Origin: Anaeramoeba flamelloides
Taxonomy: Eukaryota; Metamonada; Anaeramoebidae
Assembly (NCBI GenBank): GCA_027625915.1
Contig: JANTQA010000029.1
Coordinates: 7,874,001-7,938,000, forward strand
Direction of reading: 5' to 3'
Length of the DNA: 64,000 nucleotides
A program made the translations under genes and the position numbers. Position 1 is the stretch's first letter; the number at the start of each line of letters is the position of its first letter. The notes beneath the pieces were generated by a model that was not told the DNA's origin, made no database searches, and saw nothing but the letters and a program-made list of their open reading frames with translations. Below are positions 11,790-23,300 of the stretch, in pieces.

Positions 11790-12839
11790 ATGGGAACAAA
11801 TTCATCAAAAGAAAAAAACAAACCAAAGAACAAGAAAAGCCAAAAAATTGCAAAAAAGAAACCAAAGAACAAGAAAAGAAAAAAAAAACAAAGCAGAAAC
11901 ACAAAACACAAAGAAAAAATTGATAAAAAACAAGAACAAACAAAAGAACTCAACCCAAACGCGCCGCCACCGCCGAATCTTGGACCACCAAAGATTAAAG
12001 TTAGTGCGGTGCCACCAAAAAAGATCAAGAGAAAAAATGAGCGAAGGAGGAAAAGAAAAAAAAATAGGATGGTCGAAATAGAAGGGGAATTACCAATGAT
12101 GCGGCTCAAGTGTATCGAGGGACAGCCGGATCACTTAAAGCCAAACACGGGAAGGTGGAACGCACTTACAATCTCTGATTGCCATTTTAATGATCATAAC
12201 GATTCGTGGCATGATGTGAACAAAATCCCAGGGACACTGAAGAAATTGCAAGAGGTGATTGAGGAAGAGCAAATTGATCAGCTAATCTTGCTCGGGGACA
12301 TTTTCCATTCCACGTGCAAAAACACAGAATACGTTGTTGAAATGATCACAAAAATAGCCGACATGGCGCCATCGTTATACATCATCGGGGGCAACCACGA
12401 TCGGGGCAAAACTGTCCGGCTTAAAAAGCAATTACCAAAAGAGCTCTTAAAGAAGAAGGTTCACATTTGCGATCAATATTTCATGCTATTAACACCTTCA
12501 AATTTGCAGGAAAAGGAAATAGATACACTTGGATCCAAAAGCATTGAGGAAAAGAGCTTTGAAAGAATCTTGCTATCACACGATGCAGGCAACAATTACA
12601 AATTATGGGATGAAAAAATTATTTGGTTCCATCGCGCAATCAAATATTTCCATAAGTGGATCAAAAAAAGTGATTTGCTGATCACAGGGCACACCCACGC
12701 TAACAAGTTTGTCTTTGAAGAAAATATGGGATCAGTGGGTTGCTTCCATATTTCCAATTTCCACTGTTCTGCAGGCAGAATAACAGAATCAGAGTCAGGT
12801 GGAAGTCTAAAATTTAAATTGAAGCAATATTATCTTTAA
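11790..12839 (+). CDS. Calcineurin-like metallophosphoesterase with N-terminal myristoylation-type motif
   Basis: 349 residues, intronless. Residues ~125-349 carry all five metal-site motifs of the family: D130-x-H132 (SDCHF), G-D170 (LGDIFH), G-N202-H203-D204 (GGNHDRG), H264 (LLSHD) and G-H301-T-H303 (TGHTHAN). It should hydrolyse a phosphoester with a di-metal centre; the substrate cannot be read from the sequence. The protein starts MGTNSSKEK, which fits N-myristoylation (Gly2, Ser6, Lys7), followed by about 50 mostly Lys/Arg residues, then a Pro-rich stretch (APPPPNLGPP) and a second basic cluster to ~residue 92. A fatty acid plus polybasic region would favour a membrane face. The basic stretch could instead be a nucleolar/nuclear signal. 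Base composition of the catalytic part is clearly richer in G+C than the flanks. Confidence 0.88.
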   Translation: MGTNSSKEKNKPKNKKSQKIAKKKPKNKKRKKKQSRNTKHKEKIDKKQEQTKELNPNAPPPPNLGPPKIKVSAVPPKKIKRKNERRRKRKKNRMVEIEGELPMMRLKCIEGQPDHLKPNTGRWNALTISDCHFNDHNDSWHDVNKIPGTLKKLQEVIEEEQIDQLILLGDIFHSTCKNTEYVVEMITKIADMAPSLYIIGGNHDRGKTVRLKKQLPKELLKKKVHICDQYFMLLTPSNLQEKEIDTLGSKSIEEKSFERILLSHDAGNNYKLWDEKIIWFHRAIKYFHKWIKKSDLLITGHTHANKFVFEENMGSVGCFHISNFHCSAGRITESESGGSLKFKLKQYYL

Positions 12840-12845
12840 AAACAA

Positions 12846-13086
12846 ATACTGTTAATTGCAAAATAAAAAGATCAAATTTTTCATTCAGCCTTCCAAATAA
12901 AATCCCATCTCTTAAGATTAAAAAATATATATCTACCAAAATCTCCACTTTTCTTTAGAGAAAGATCTAATATAATTTATGCTGATTTTAAGAATGAAAA
13001 AATTTGAAATTTAACAAGATTTATAATTTTTTTTTTGGAAAGCTGAATGAAAATTTTGTTCCTTTTATTTCGCAACAAATAGTAAT
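12846..13086. mobile_element. Small element with ~50-bp terminal inverted repeats
   Basis: A ~240-bp segment whose first ~50 bp are the inverted complement of its last ~50 bp. Both arms contain TTTTCATTCAGC followed by TTCCA, and GC(A/G)AAATAAAA(A/G)G further out. No ORF is present. It begins only a few bases after the phosphoesterase stop codon, so that gene's 3' UTR and poly(A) site probably lie within it. No second copy was noticed in the window. Confidence 0.6.
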
Positions 13087-13319
13087 GTAAAATTAATTCG
13101 CAAATTATTGACAAGACAGGGCTTGTGACGCAAAATAAATTTTAAAAAATAATACTTTTCTAATTCATTTTTTACAATAGATTTATATTCTGAAAGAAAT
13201 TTTTTGGTGTATTTTTTACAAATAATTTTATGTCACATAAATACAAAAAAGAAATGAATTTTAGACTATTTTTGGAGAAAACATTTATGAAAATAAAATT
13301 TAAAATTTATTGCAATATA

Positions 13320-13845
13320 AACTAAAATTCAAAATTTTCCACACAGCTAAAACAGTTAAAACAATAATAATACAATTTTATTGAAATTGGAGATAATTTT
13401 GATTTTTGTAAAATATCAAAATCATTTTTTCATCTTTTAGTTTTTGTTTTCATTTCATTGTTTTAATTACCTAATTTGTTTCGTTGGATCAATTTTTTTT
13501 TCAAACATTTGATATTAGGTTAAAGTCAAGTTGTTCCAAATAGAAGAACTCAAATAAAATTAGTTGATATCTAACTCTTTGATCGATCAATATTCCTAAT
13601 AGAATTTAAACAAATTTACTAATGTATTTTTTTGTTTTGCTCTCTCCAAAATTTTTAACACACCCATGATTTATTTGTATTGATAATTATTTATTTATTG
13701 TTTTGTGAGTATTGTAATTTATAAACAAGTGTTAACATTTCAATTAGTGAATGGTTCTAATTTGGTAAATCTTCTTGAATTGATTAAATAAGTTTTTTTT
13801 TTCAAAAATCGAATTTTGGTGTGTTAAAAATTTTGAATTGGGGTT
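13320..13845 (+). mobile_element. Tc1-derived MITE, copy 1
   Basis: 526 bp between TA dinucleotides (13318-13319, 13846-13847). Inverted ends are AACTAAAATTCAAAATTTT at the left and AACCCCAATTCAAAATTTTT on the complement of the right. An internal copy of the end motif lies at about 13640 (CTCCAAAATTTTTAACACAC). The last ~200 bp, read on the minus strand, align with 1190-1400 of the Tc1-type element, including ACTAATTG..AAATGTTAACA. It is an internal-deletion-type derivative with no coding capacity. Confidence 0.85.
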
Positions 13846-13847
13846 TA

Positions 13848-16800
13848 ATTGATTTTTTTAATTAAGAAATTATAGGGTTATAATTATAAAAGTAAATGGA
13901 AGTTAACCTGAAAATTTGAAGGAAATTTTTATTGAAAATTTAGGCAGAAAATGAAAAGAGTTGAAATATAAATAGAAATAGATATGAAAAATTTTTAAAA
14001 AAAAACCTCATGAGATATTTTTTTTTTTGATTAATTTGTACAAGATAAAAAAGTGCCAAAAATTTAAAAAAAAAAAAAAAAACAATAGAAATAGAAATGG
14101 TGGAAAAAAAAAAAAGTTATTGTTCCTATTATTAAAAATCTTTTAGAATCATTACTTAGTGGCTATTTTCCTTTTGGCTACATAATAGTATTTTAATACT
14201 ATGTCTTTTAATTTTTATTTTTTTAGGGTACCTTTTTCTTTTTATCAGTGTACTTGTTTTTTTTAAAAAAATAAAAAAAAATAAAATAAAACAAAAGCTG
14301 ACGGAAAAGAACCAAAAATAAATAAATATTCTATTATGTATTATTATTTCAATATAAAATAAAAATCAAATTCCAAAAAGTCAAAGAAAAGAAATCAGAA
14401 TTTAAAATTTTTTTTCCTTGTTAAGAACGAAAAATGGGATTTCATTAACAAAAAAAAAAGGGTTTAAAACATTTTTTTTTTTTCAATTACTATCAACTTA
14501 ATTATAATCATTATTTAAAAAAAAAAGTAAGATCAACTAATAGAAGATAAAAAAAAATAAGGGTAAAATTTTATATAAAAATCAACATAAATTTTTTTTA
14601 TTGTAGATATAACCTTTTATTTGATGTTTACTATTATAATTTATTAAAATTTACATATGACATTTTATTATTTTTAATATCTAAGAAAATCTTGTAAATT
14701 TTATCTCAATATTATAGAAGGGTACCATATATTGTTTTTGATAATTTGGTCTATAATAATAAAATTCTCAGTTACCCCATAAAGTTCTTTTTTCTAAATT
14801 GTTCCCACATTATATTTTTATCCGTATTTATTATTATTCAACCAATTGTGCTTTTATACTGACCACACCACTTTATTATATGCTTTTATTTATTTGAGCC
14901 CACACATTTTAATTGAATTCATTTAAAAGGTGATATAAATCCTATGTATATTTTTCGGGAATTGAGTACCATTATTATGATAATTGCCTGTAAAATAATA
15001 ATTTGTAATTTTAAATGAAAATTTGAGCACTTTTTTGAAGATTTAATTCAAATTATATTGGAAAGTATCATGATTGTTACAATCAAAAAAGAATATAATT
15101 CATCAAATGGTATATAAATAAAATATAAATGAAAAATTATCGAAAAAAATTTTCTGAAAAAAATTTCTTTTACACAAATCCAAATTTTGTAATAACGATT
15201 AGAAGTAAAAACCTTTTAAATTTCAAAAATGTTATTATTGCTATTTTTCTAATCAATTGTACATATTAAGAATATTTAATCAATATCGCTATTCAGATTA
15301 TAAATGTACGTTCAATAAGTTATATATTTGTCAAAAAAATAGGAAGAATCTTTTTTGATTTTTTCTAAATCCATCAAAAGAAATACACGATAAAGGTGGA
15401 AATTAAAAAATCTAAATCTGAGAATTAATAGAGAAACTAATTGTTAAAACATCAATAGAATTTTTGGGATAATTTTTTTTAAAATCGGAATCATTTTTAT
15501 CAATTTAAAATATTTGAAAGAATTTGAATTGTGGAAAGGTATTTTATTATTTTGAATTCGAATTAAAATAAAAAGAACCATCAACCCAAAAATTAAAATA
15601 AGTCTACTTAAGCTCCCAATTCTAAAAAAAAACAATCATTAAAGTATCACAATTTAAGTTAAAAATTTTTTAAAAAATATTCAAGGATATAGATTAGAAT
15701 AAAAGAAAACTATCATTTTATAATAGTCAAAAAATAATTCTCAAAGTTGATGTATTCCAATAAAGTTTGTATTTGCCTTAGGTAGAATCATATTAAAGTA
15801 AATTTATGTTTTAATTTGCTTTCTTGATTAATTTTGAACATTTGGCTTTTTTTTATTCCCACCTTTATCAGAGTTTTTAAATTGATAAATTTAGATTATT
15901 TACTCAGTATTGTAATGATAACTGGTAATGATTATTCAATAATTTATTTATTTGTTTGTAAAATCTCAAATAAAAAAAACAATTGTATGTAATTCTTACA
16001 AATGTGAAATAGTTTTCCATTTTCACTTAAATAAAATTTTTCTCAATAAGTTGATTTTTACTAATCTTCTTTGTCATTTTTTAAAACGAGGTTGAAAAAA
16101 ATCTGACAAAAATTCATTTTCCCCTTCTTCGATATGATTGAATAAATATTTGTTAGATTTACAGCCTGAAAAAACACTCTTTGGAAATCACTGGTACTTA
16201 AATTTTTAATTGCCAACATATTACTTGATATAATTATTGTTATTTCTATAAAATTAAGTAGAGTTTTTATACTGGGTTATTCCAATACTCTTGATTTTAA
16301 TTTTAAATTGAATTTTTGTACACTTCCTTCATCGGTAATGGGATTTCTTTCTTATGAGAACTAAAATATTTTTTTTTTATATAATTCAGAAATATGCGAA
16401 ATTTTGAACTTTTTTAAAAATGATTAAAATGCTTAAAACTTTTAAAAACAATAATTCATTTCTGGAAATAGCATTAAAAGTAAGCCAGGTCTTCTAGTAA
16501 TAAGATTTTTTCTTCATATTTAAATTTCAAGCTGTGGTAATTTTTTTTTGGTTTTACAATTTAATTTATTAGAAGATTTTTTAGTTTAATAATACCGTAA
16601 GGACTGGTTAAAAGAATTCGTTTGTTACTGGTATGGGGACAAGACAATGATGTGTTCTGTCCTTTTCTATTCCGATGTTGAAGAATTATTTTAGGAAGTA
16701 AGTACATTTTACTATTATGAAAAATTTTAATTGTGTGTACATTACTGAAAAATACTGTTTGAGTGCCATAAGATATTAAAACTTTGGAACCAAAATCCCA

Positions 16801-16849
16801 TTCGCTAGTCTATTCATGAAAAGAGTCAAAGTAATTCAGAGTTGAATCT
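13848..16849. other. AT-rich DNA without a recognised gene
   Basis: Many A and T homopolymers and no credible ORF. A short inverted repeat, GATAAAGGTGG at about 15392 against CCACCTTTATC at about 15857, could be the ends of a ~480-bp degraded element, but the arms are short. Confidence 0.4.
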
Positions 16850-17750
16850 TTCGTTTTTTGAACATTTTTTTTTGATTAATTGTTGAGTTTTATTAAATTT
16901 GGTTTTGGATCTAGAAATTTATCTATACGAACGGGTGAAATTAATCAAACAATAAACCAAAAAAATATACCCTAAAAAGGTGTGTCTTTGAAACCAATAT
17001 TTTCTTTTAGAACACCAAACGCAAAAGATCACCTTTTCAAATAAATTTGTTGAAATCAAAAATGAAAAAAAAAAAAAAAATTGATAAAAGTATATTTTTG
17101 AAGATTTGTTATCTTTCTCTTCTTATTTTGTATGAATACAAACTATTTTTATCCTTGAATTTCTCGTCCCATTACTATTTATTATAATTTGACAAAACCT
17201 TTTGTGACAAATTTGCTTTCAAAATTCCTTTTTTAAAATATTTTTATCAAACAAAGCCAAAATAAAGAATACTATTTCAAAAATTAAAATAAAGGGGTTG
17301 ATTTCTTGGAATCAAAAAATGGCTACAAAAGATTCTACCCAAAATAATAGAATAATTCGAGAAAAAATTTCAATCAGATTCAGAATTATTTTTAGTTCTT
17401 AATTTAATGGATAATAAATAATAATAAAATCAAACAAATTTGTCCAAATAAACCCTTATTCTCAAGAATAATTAATAAAATCTCTGATTTTCTGAACAAA
17501 AAACTAGAATTCGATGAATTAAATAAAAATAGGATTTTTAAAATTCATTTTGGAAATTCTTTCGAAATAAACAGTAATTTGTTTATCAAAAATTTTCCAA
17601 ACAAAATTATTTTCATCAAGAATTACAAATAAAACCAAATAAAGAATAAGTAATTGTGTAAAATTTTATAGATAAGATCAAGAAATAAATGATTTTTATT
17701 AATTTTTTTTTGATCAGTTTTTTCTTTTTTTTTATTTCAGGTTTTCCGTT
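16850..17750 (+). repeat. Dispersed ~0.9-kb repeat, copy 1
   Basis: This stretch aligns in patches, in the same orientation, with 51040-52340: GATCTAGAAAT against GGTCTAGAAAT at the start, AAAGATCACC in the middle, AAACC(A)AATAAAG-type sequence near the end, and a T-rich close. There is no ORF. The second copy carries a foldback insertion (51359-51769). Ends and class are unresolved. Confidence 0.5.
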
Positions 17751-17899
17751 GGTATGTAAATATCTTATACTAGGATATATCCAACTCTAGTATTTATTAA
17801 AATATCAATGTATTTAACTAAAGAAATGATTTGAATAATTCAAGTTAACATAAATGGTGTCACTCAAAATTTGAAAAATGTACTTAACCCCTTAATATT

Positions 17900-18683
17900 C
17901 AAATTTTTAAGAATTGAGAAATTTGACTTTATCAAAATCTTCATTGAAAGGAGATAAGGTTTTCTGAAACCCAACCCTTTTTCTTCTTAGGCAAATATTA
18001 TCTAGATTCCCATTCAAACTTGTGATTAAATTGAGTTAAAACAAAAATGGTTAAGGTTATTGTTTATTTGTAACACATTTTTAATCCTCAAAGACACAGA
18101 AAAATGATTTCTGAATTTTTCGTGTTCTTTTTGCAAAAATTGATGATTTTTTCATAAACTCTAATCCTTTTCTGGTACATCACAAAGTTTATAAAACTTG
18201 ACCATTTATTTGATATAATTTATTAGCATTCTATTGTATTATAAAAAGAAAGGAGGTGATTTGTGGAAGAAAAATCTAGAAGAAAATTGGAAATACCTTG
18301 TTCCAAATTCAAACAAACCCATATCTCTCCATACGTTTATTAAAGGGAATTTGTCGCCATTGAAAACATTAAATCTACTGTCAAAGTTTCCTAAAGTTTG
18401 TGAAGTACCAGAAAGGGATTAGATTTTATGAAAAAATCATCAATTTTAACAAAAAGAACACGAAAAATTCAGAAATCATTTTTCTGTGTCTTTGAGGATG
18501 AAAAATGTGTTACAAATAAACAATAACCTTAACCATTTTTGTTTTAACTCAATTTAATCACAAGTTTGAATGGGAATCTAGATAACACTTCCCTGATAAG
18601 AAAAAGGGTTGGGTTTCAGAAAAAATTATCAGCTATCAATGAAGATTTTGATCAAGTCAAATTTCTCAATTCTTAAAAATTTG
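17900..18683. mobile_element. Foldback element, family 2, long copy
   Basis: A 784-bp structure with arms of ~315 bp (17900-18215 and 18363-18683) and a ~150-bp loop. The arms are near-complementary throughout: CTGAATTTTTCGTGTTC near 18110 is mirrored near 18455, and CTAGATTCCCATTCAAACTT near 18005 is mirrored near 18560. The loop resembles the loop of the 30682-31070 element. An in-frame 62-codon stretch (18234-18422) spans the loop, but the sister loop has stops at that place, so it is not treated as a gene. No transposase is present. Confidence 0.85.
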
Positions 18684-20327
18684 AAGAAAAGTAATTTTTC
18701 AAGATCTCAAGAAACAATGAAACATTACTACAATTTTTTGACCCACAATTCCCTCGTCATGTGCCTTTTTAAGATATTCCTCTGATTTTATTCTAGAAAA
18801 GTCAAGTTAATTTTAAGACTCAACTTTGTCATAGTTTTTCAATAAATAAAAGATAAAAATCACTAAATTTCTCAACAATAAAAAAATTCCTTTGAGTAAC
18901 TACCCTTTAACAACTCACTCTTTTTCTGAAATATTCAAGAGTACAATCTTTAGGGAAAAGAAACAAAAAACAGAAAAAATTATTTGGAAAAGGAGTAAAA
19001 ATTCACAAGATCGATTAATGTCAGCAAAAAAACACAACTCTTTTGAGAAGAGATAAAATTTTTTAAAAAACAGTTGTCTTTTTACAGTTATGATTTGTGT
19101 GTCTTGACTCTTTTAGGGGTCCCTAATTCTACCCTACACGTGTTCTGTTTTTAATTCTTTTTAGAAGACAAAACCAAAATGGATTGGTAAAATGAAAATT
19201 TGACTTGGAAAAAATTAACGACAGAGTTTATCTGTGGTTTTTCTTTCCCAAACCAAAATGAAGTTTATTGTTAAACACTTTTTGAATTGAATTTCTGATT
19301 TGTTATTTTTAAGAAAATTTATGGTTTTCAATCTTTTTAGAGTTGAAACAAAAACACAACCAAACACTAAAAAGTAGACAACAAACAGACTTTGTGATTT
19401 TTTCTCCATAAGAACATGTAAAGTCATCAAATTTGAACAATTTTTTCATGTAATTTTTTCCTTCATACATTATATTTTAGGAGATGAACACGAAAATCCA
19501 AAGCTCCAGACATTGTATTTTGAGAAATTTAGTTATGTTTGCTCCTAATACTTTTATTTAAATTCAAGAATTTATTAATCACTTCTTTTTTTTTTATTCA
19601 AAAAGGAATAAAATATTCGTTTTTTGTTACATTTCCAGTAATTTTGAAATAGTCTCAGAATCAAAATGAATACAGTCAAAAAACTATTTAATATCTTTTA
19701 AACTCTTTTTGAAGTCTTGAAAATATATAAAAAGATTTGATTCAAATTTATTGAATCTTTTTACAATTTCGGCGATCTTTCATTTCAAAAATTTTTAATC
19801 TTTCCAAATTTCTATGAATAGATCAAAAAGGTTTAATAATGAATTGGGAGCTTTAGATTTTTAAAAGGAAACTTGATAAAATTCATTAATAGTAATTTTA
19901 TCATTTTTAATTTGATTGAAAAATAACAATTTGGATTTATTTTTGATTTTCTTCTCAAAATAATAATTTATACAAGAAAAACAAATAAAGTTCTAATTAT
20001 GAATTAATATCAAACCTAATCTTAAAAACAAAAGAAAAGAAGGTTGTGTTCTCAAAAAAAGTTTTTTTATTTCGTTTTGAATCTTCTTGAATAATTTAGA
20101 ACTTTTCAAGTTTCTTTTTCTGAATATCATTTTTTTTATTTTTGTCCTTGAGAAATCTTATTTTTTTTTTTAATTAATTTTCATCTAATTGGGTTGTATT
20201 ATTAATTGGTTAACTTCCTTCAACATTATGTAATTTTTTTAATCATCCTTCAAAAATTTTCATTTTTTCATTTTTATTGATTCTCTCTACTTTTATCTTC
20301 TTTTTTTTTTTTTTCCACTTCCCAAAG
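18684..20327. other. AT-rich DNA upstream of the MYB gene
   Basis: No gene was recognised with confidence. The first exon(s) of the MYB gene probably lie here, since the first exon that can be defined (from 20328) opens after an AG acceptor and has no start codon. Confidence 0.4.
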
Positions 20328-23300
20328 GAAAACTCAAAAACCACGTTCAAAATCACTTGAGTTCTATCAAATTTTTAGTGTTTATTTACAAAAAGATCAG
20401 GACCTACATTTAAAATGGACGAAAAAAGATGTAATTTTTAATCTAACTCTTTAAATCCACCATTTTTTGCCAATAATTTCTTTTTTCTTGTATCTTTTTA
20501 TTTTTGATCCTTTCTTTTTTCTCTTTTTCCAGGATATTAAACTTCAAAAATTAGTGAATGAACGAAAATTGAAAGACTGGGGTCTAATTGCTTCTCATTT
20601 CAATGGCTTTAAGTCAACTGATTGTTTAAAACATTACCGCTATGTAAAAATTCCTTTTAATAAAAAAAAAAAATAAAGAGCAGCTGTTGATCCTTAACTC
20701 TGATCTTGTTTTACAAAACCTTATTTTTTTTTTTCCAAAGTATAGATTAATAAGATCGAAGATAATAAAGGAACTTGGAATTCAGTTGTAAGTATTTTTT
20801 TTTTTTTTTTTATTTCAAGAGATCTCTTTTTTTTCAAAAGTAAACATTCTTTTAGATTTATCGTCTCCAAGACTATTTTGTTCCAAAAAATACAATCAAA
20901 CGATTCTTCGTGTTGAATTAAAAACTAAATTTAAATGAGTGATAGTAATTCTTAACAGTTATGATCAATCGATTTGATTCACAGAAAACTTTTTTTCTGA
21001 TTTAAGGCAATAGTAAACCCAAAAAAATCTTCAAGTAAATTCAATAGCAAATTAAAACAATTTTTACATTATCTTGAAAAAAGAAAAACAAAGTAAAAAT
21101 TTGATTACTACAAAAACCAAACTTACTTTTAATGCTATTTTCAGAAATGAATTATTGTTTTTCAAAAAGTTTGATACTTTTTTTCACATTATTGAAAAAG
21201 TTCAAAATTTCTGTATATTTCTGAATTCTTTAAAAAAAATTATTTTCTTTGAAATAAGATTGAAATCTTATTACCCTCAAAGGAAGTGTACTAAAATACA
21301 CTTTAATAATAAAGCCACAAAATGTTAAAATAACCCAGTATAAAAAATCTCCTTAATTTCAAAAAAATTACAATAATTATATTAAACTTAAAAAAAAATA
21401 TAATTTTTTGATTCAAAGAAACAGTCTGAAACAATTTTTTCTTTTTATTGAATTTAAAAAAATAGGAGAAAAACAAATCAAACAATCAAATTAAAAATTC
21501 TCCCAAAACTCTTTATTAAAATTTCAGAAAATTTAACTTACTATCTATTAAATACTTTTTAATTTGATTATTTTTAATATATAATTAATAACCCAATCTT
21601 AATAATTACAGCGAATTATTAACAACTCAAAGATTAAATGTATCAAAGATTTTTACAATTATTTCTCAATTTTTTTCTCAGATTTTCAACAAATAAAACT
21701 AATTCAAATAAATAACTCTAATAAAAAAATAAAAAAAATATAAGATCCAATAACTGATTTTAATACTAACATTTCCTTTTGAATACTATGATATTTGAAA
21801 AAAAATATTGTCTAATCTTTGAAAATACAAGAAATTTAATAAATATTTGTGAATAAAATAGAAGATCAATTTTTTTAGATCTGCAAGGATTTGATATTTG
21901 ATTTATTTTTATTGTATTTTTAAAATAAGATTTAAATGTTCATGGTTATTTGTTCATACAGAATCTCAGAAATTACTCAAAGTTTGATTTCTTCAAGATA
22001 AATTTTTTATAAATTTTTGTTTTTCTTGTTTGATCCAAAAATCCAAACAAAAAATGGATCAGATTTTTTTCAAAGAAAATTTAATTAGGAAAAAAAGAAG
22101 TTCTTTTAAAAATGATAACTCATTTCTTTAAAGTTGATAAATGAAGTTACTCATCGGGTTTAATTGTATCATTGTGTAAATAATTACTCTATTACCTTTT
22201 GTGAAAAAAAAATAAATAAATAAGAGTTACTAGTCAATTAAGGATTACATTACCAAAAATGGGTGGGGGGGGGGGGGTTATTTTGTTTATCTTGTAATTA
22301 TCAGTCTTTCTAGATATTATAAAACCACTGTGTACAAAAAGGCAAAAAAATATTCTATTAAAAAAAAAAAAGGAGAAATCATTCAAAATTATCCAAAATG
22401 GATTATTCAATCAAAATTTTTTCAGTCGATTTTAATTTTTGATCAGTTAAAAATAAAAATGAATTTTCTTTTTATTATATATTGAGAAAGAATAAATTAC
22501 ACTCTAAGTACTCTTATACTTAAATTTCCCTTTCAGAAATTTAAGCATAAAAACAAAGATTTTATAATTATTAATTAACGAAAACAATTTGAAACTGTCA
22601 CGGTTAAAAATTATTCCATTATGATTTAATTCTTTTAATTTATTTTGAAAAATTAATCTACTCATTTTCTTAGGATGAATATGAAATATTAAAAATAATC
22701 AGAATTTTCTATTATTTTCTCTTGTTCATATTTTAAGCATATAGGACAAAATTTATTTAAGAATTTTATTTTTGTTTTTATTATAATTTTTATGAAAAAA
22801 AGAATTTTGATTAGAAATCTTGATAAATTTTTAAAAGAATCAATTAAAATGTAGCTTAAAAAAACTTTTTTGAATAATTCAAAACAAAAAAATAAAAAAA
22901 AAAACATCAAAAGGTTTTTTTTTTTATTTCTTTAAACATCTTAAAAAAACGATTTTAAAGACTATAAATTATGTTTCTGACTCAAAAATTATAAGACTAG
23001 AGTTGAAAAGTATTTATTGATTCAAGCCAAATAAAAATTTTTCTTCGTTTTGAAATTTCGATCCTTTTCTTGTGTTTTTTTTAAAGACCAATCATTTTTG
23101 ATGATTTCTAGTTTCTATTACTATCTTATGCTTCTTTTTGAAGGTTTCAAATCTGACATGTATGTGTGTATTTTTAAGATCAATTGATCGCACCTATTTC
23201 TTTATTATCTATTATAATTTCTTCTTCTGATTGAAGGTTTGAAAAACTGGATTGTTTCTTTTTCGTTTTTCTGTAGGTTGAGTTTTCTGTTTTTTTGTGT

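Noticed and set aside
15391-15868. Possible ~480-bp element with inverted GATAAAGGTGG ends
   Set aside because: The matching arms are only about 12-15 bp and no second copy was seen.
18234-18422. 62-codon ORF with protein-like wording in the loop of a foldback element
   Set aside because: The related loop at about 30810-30950 has stops at the same place, so coding is not conserved.
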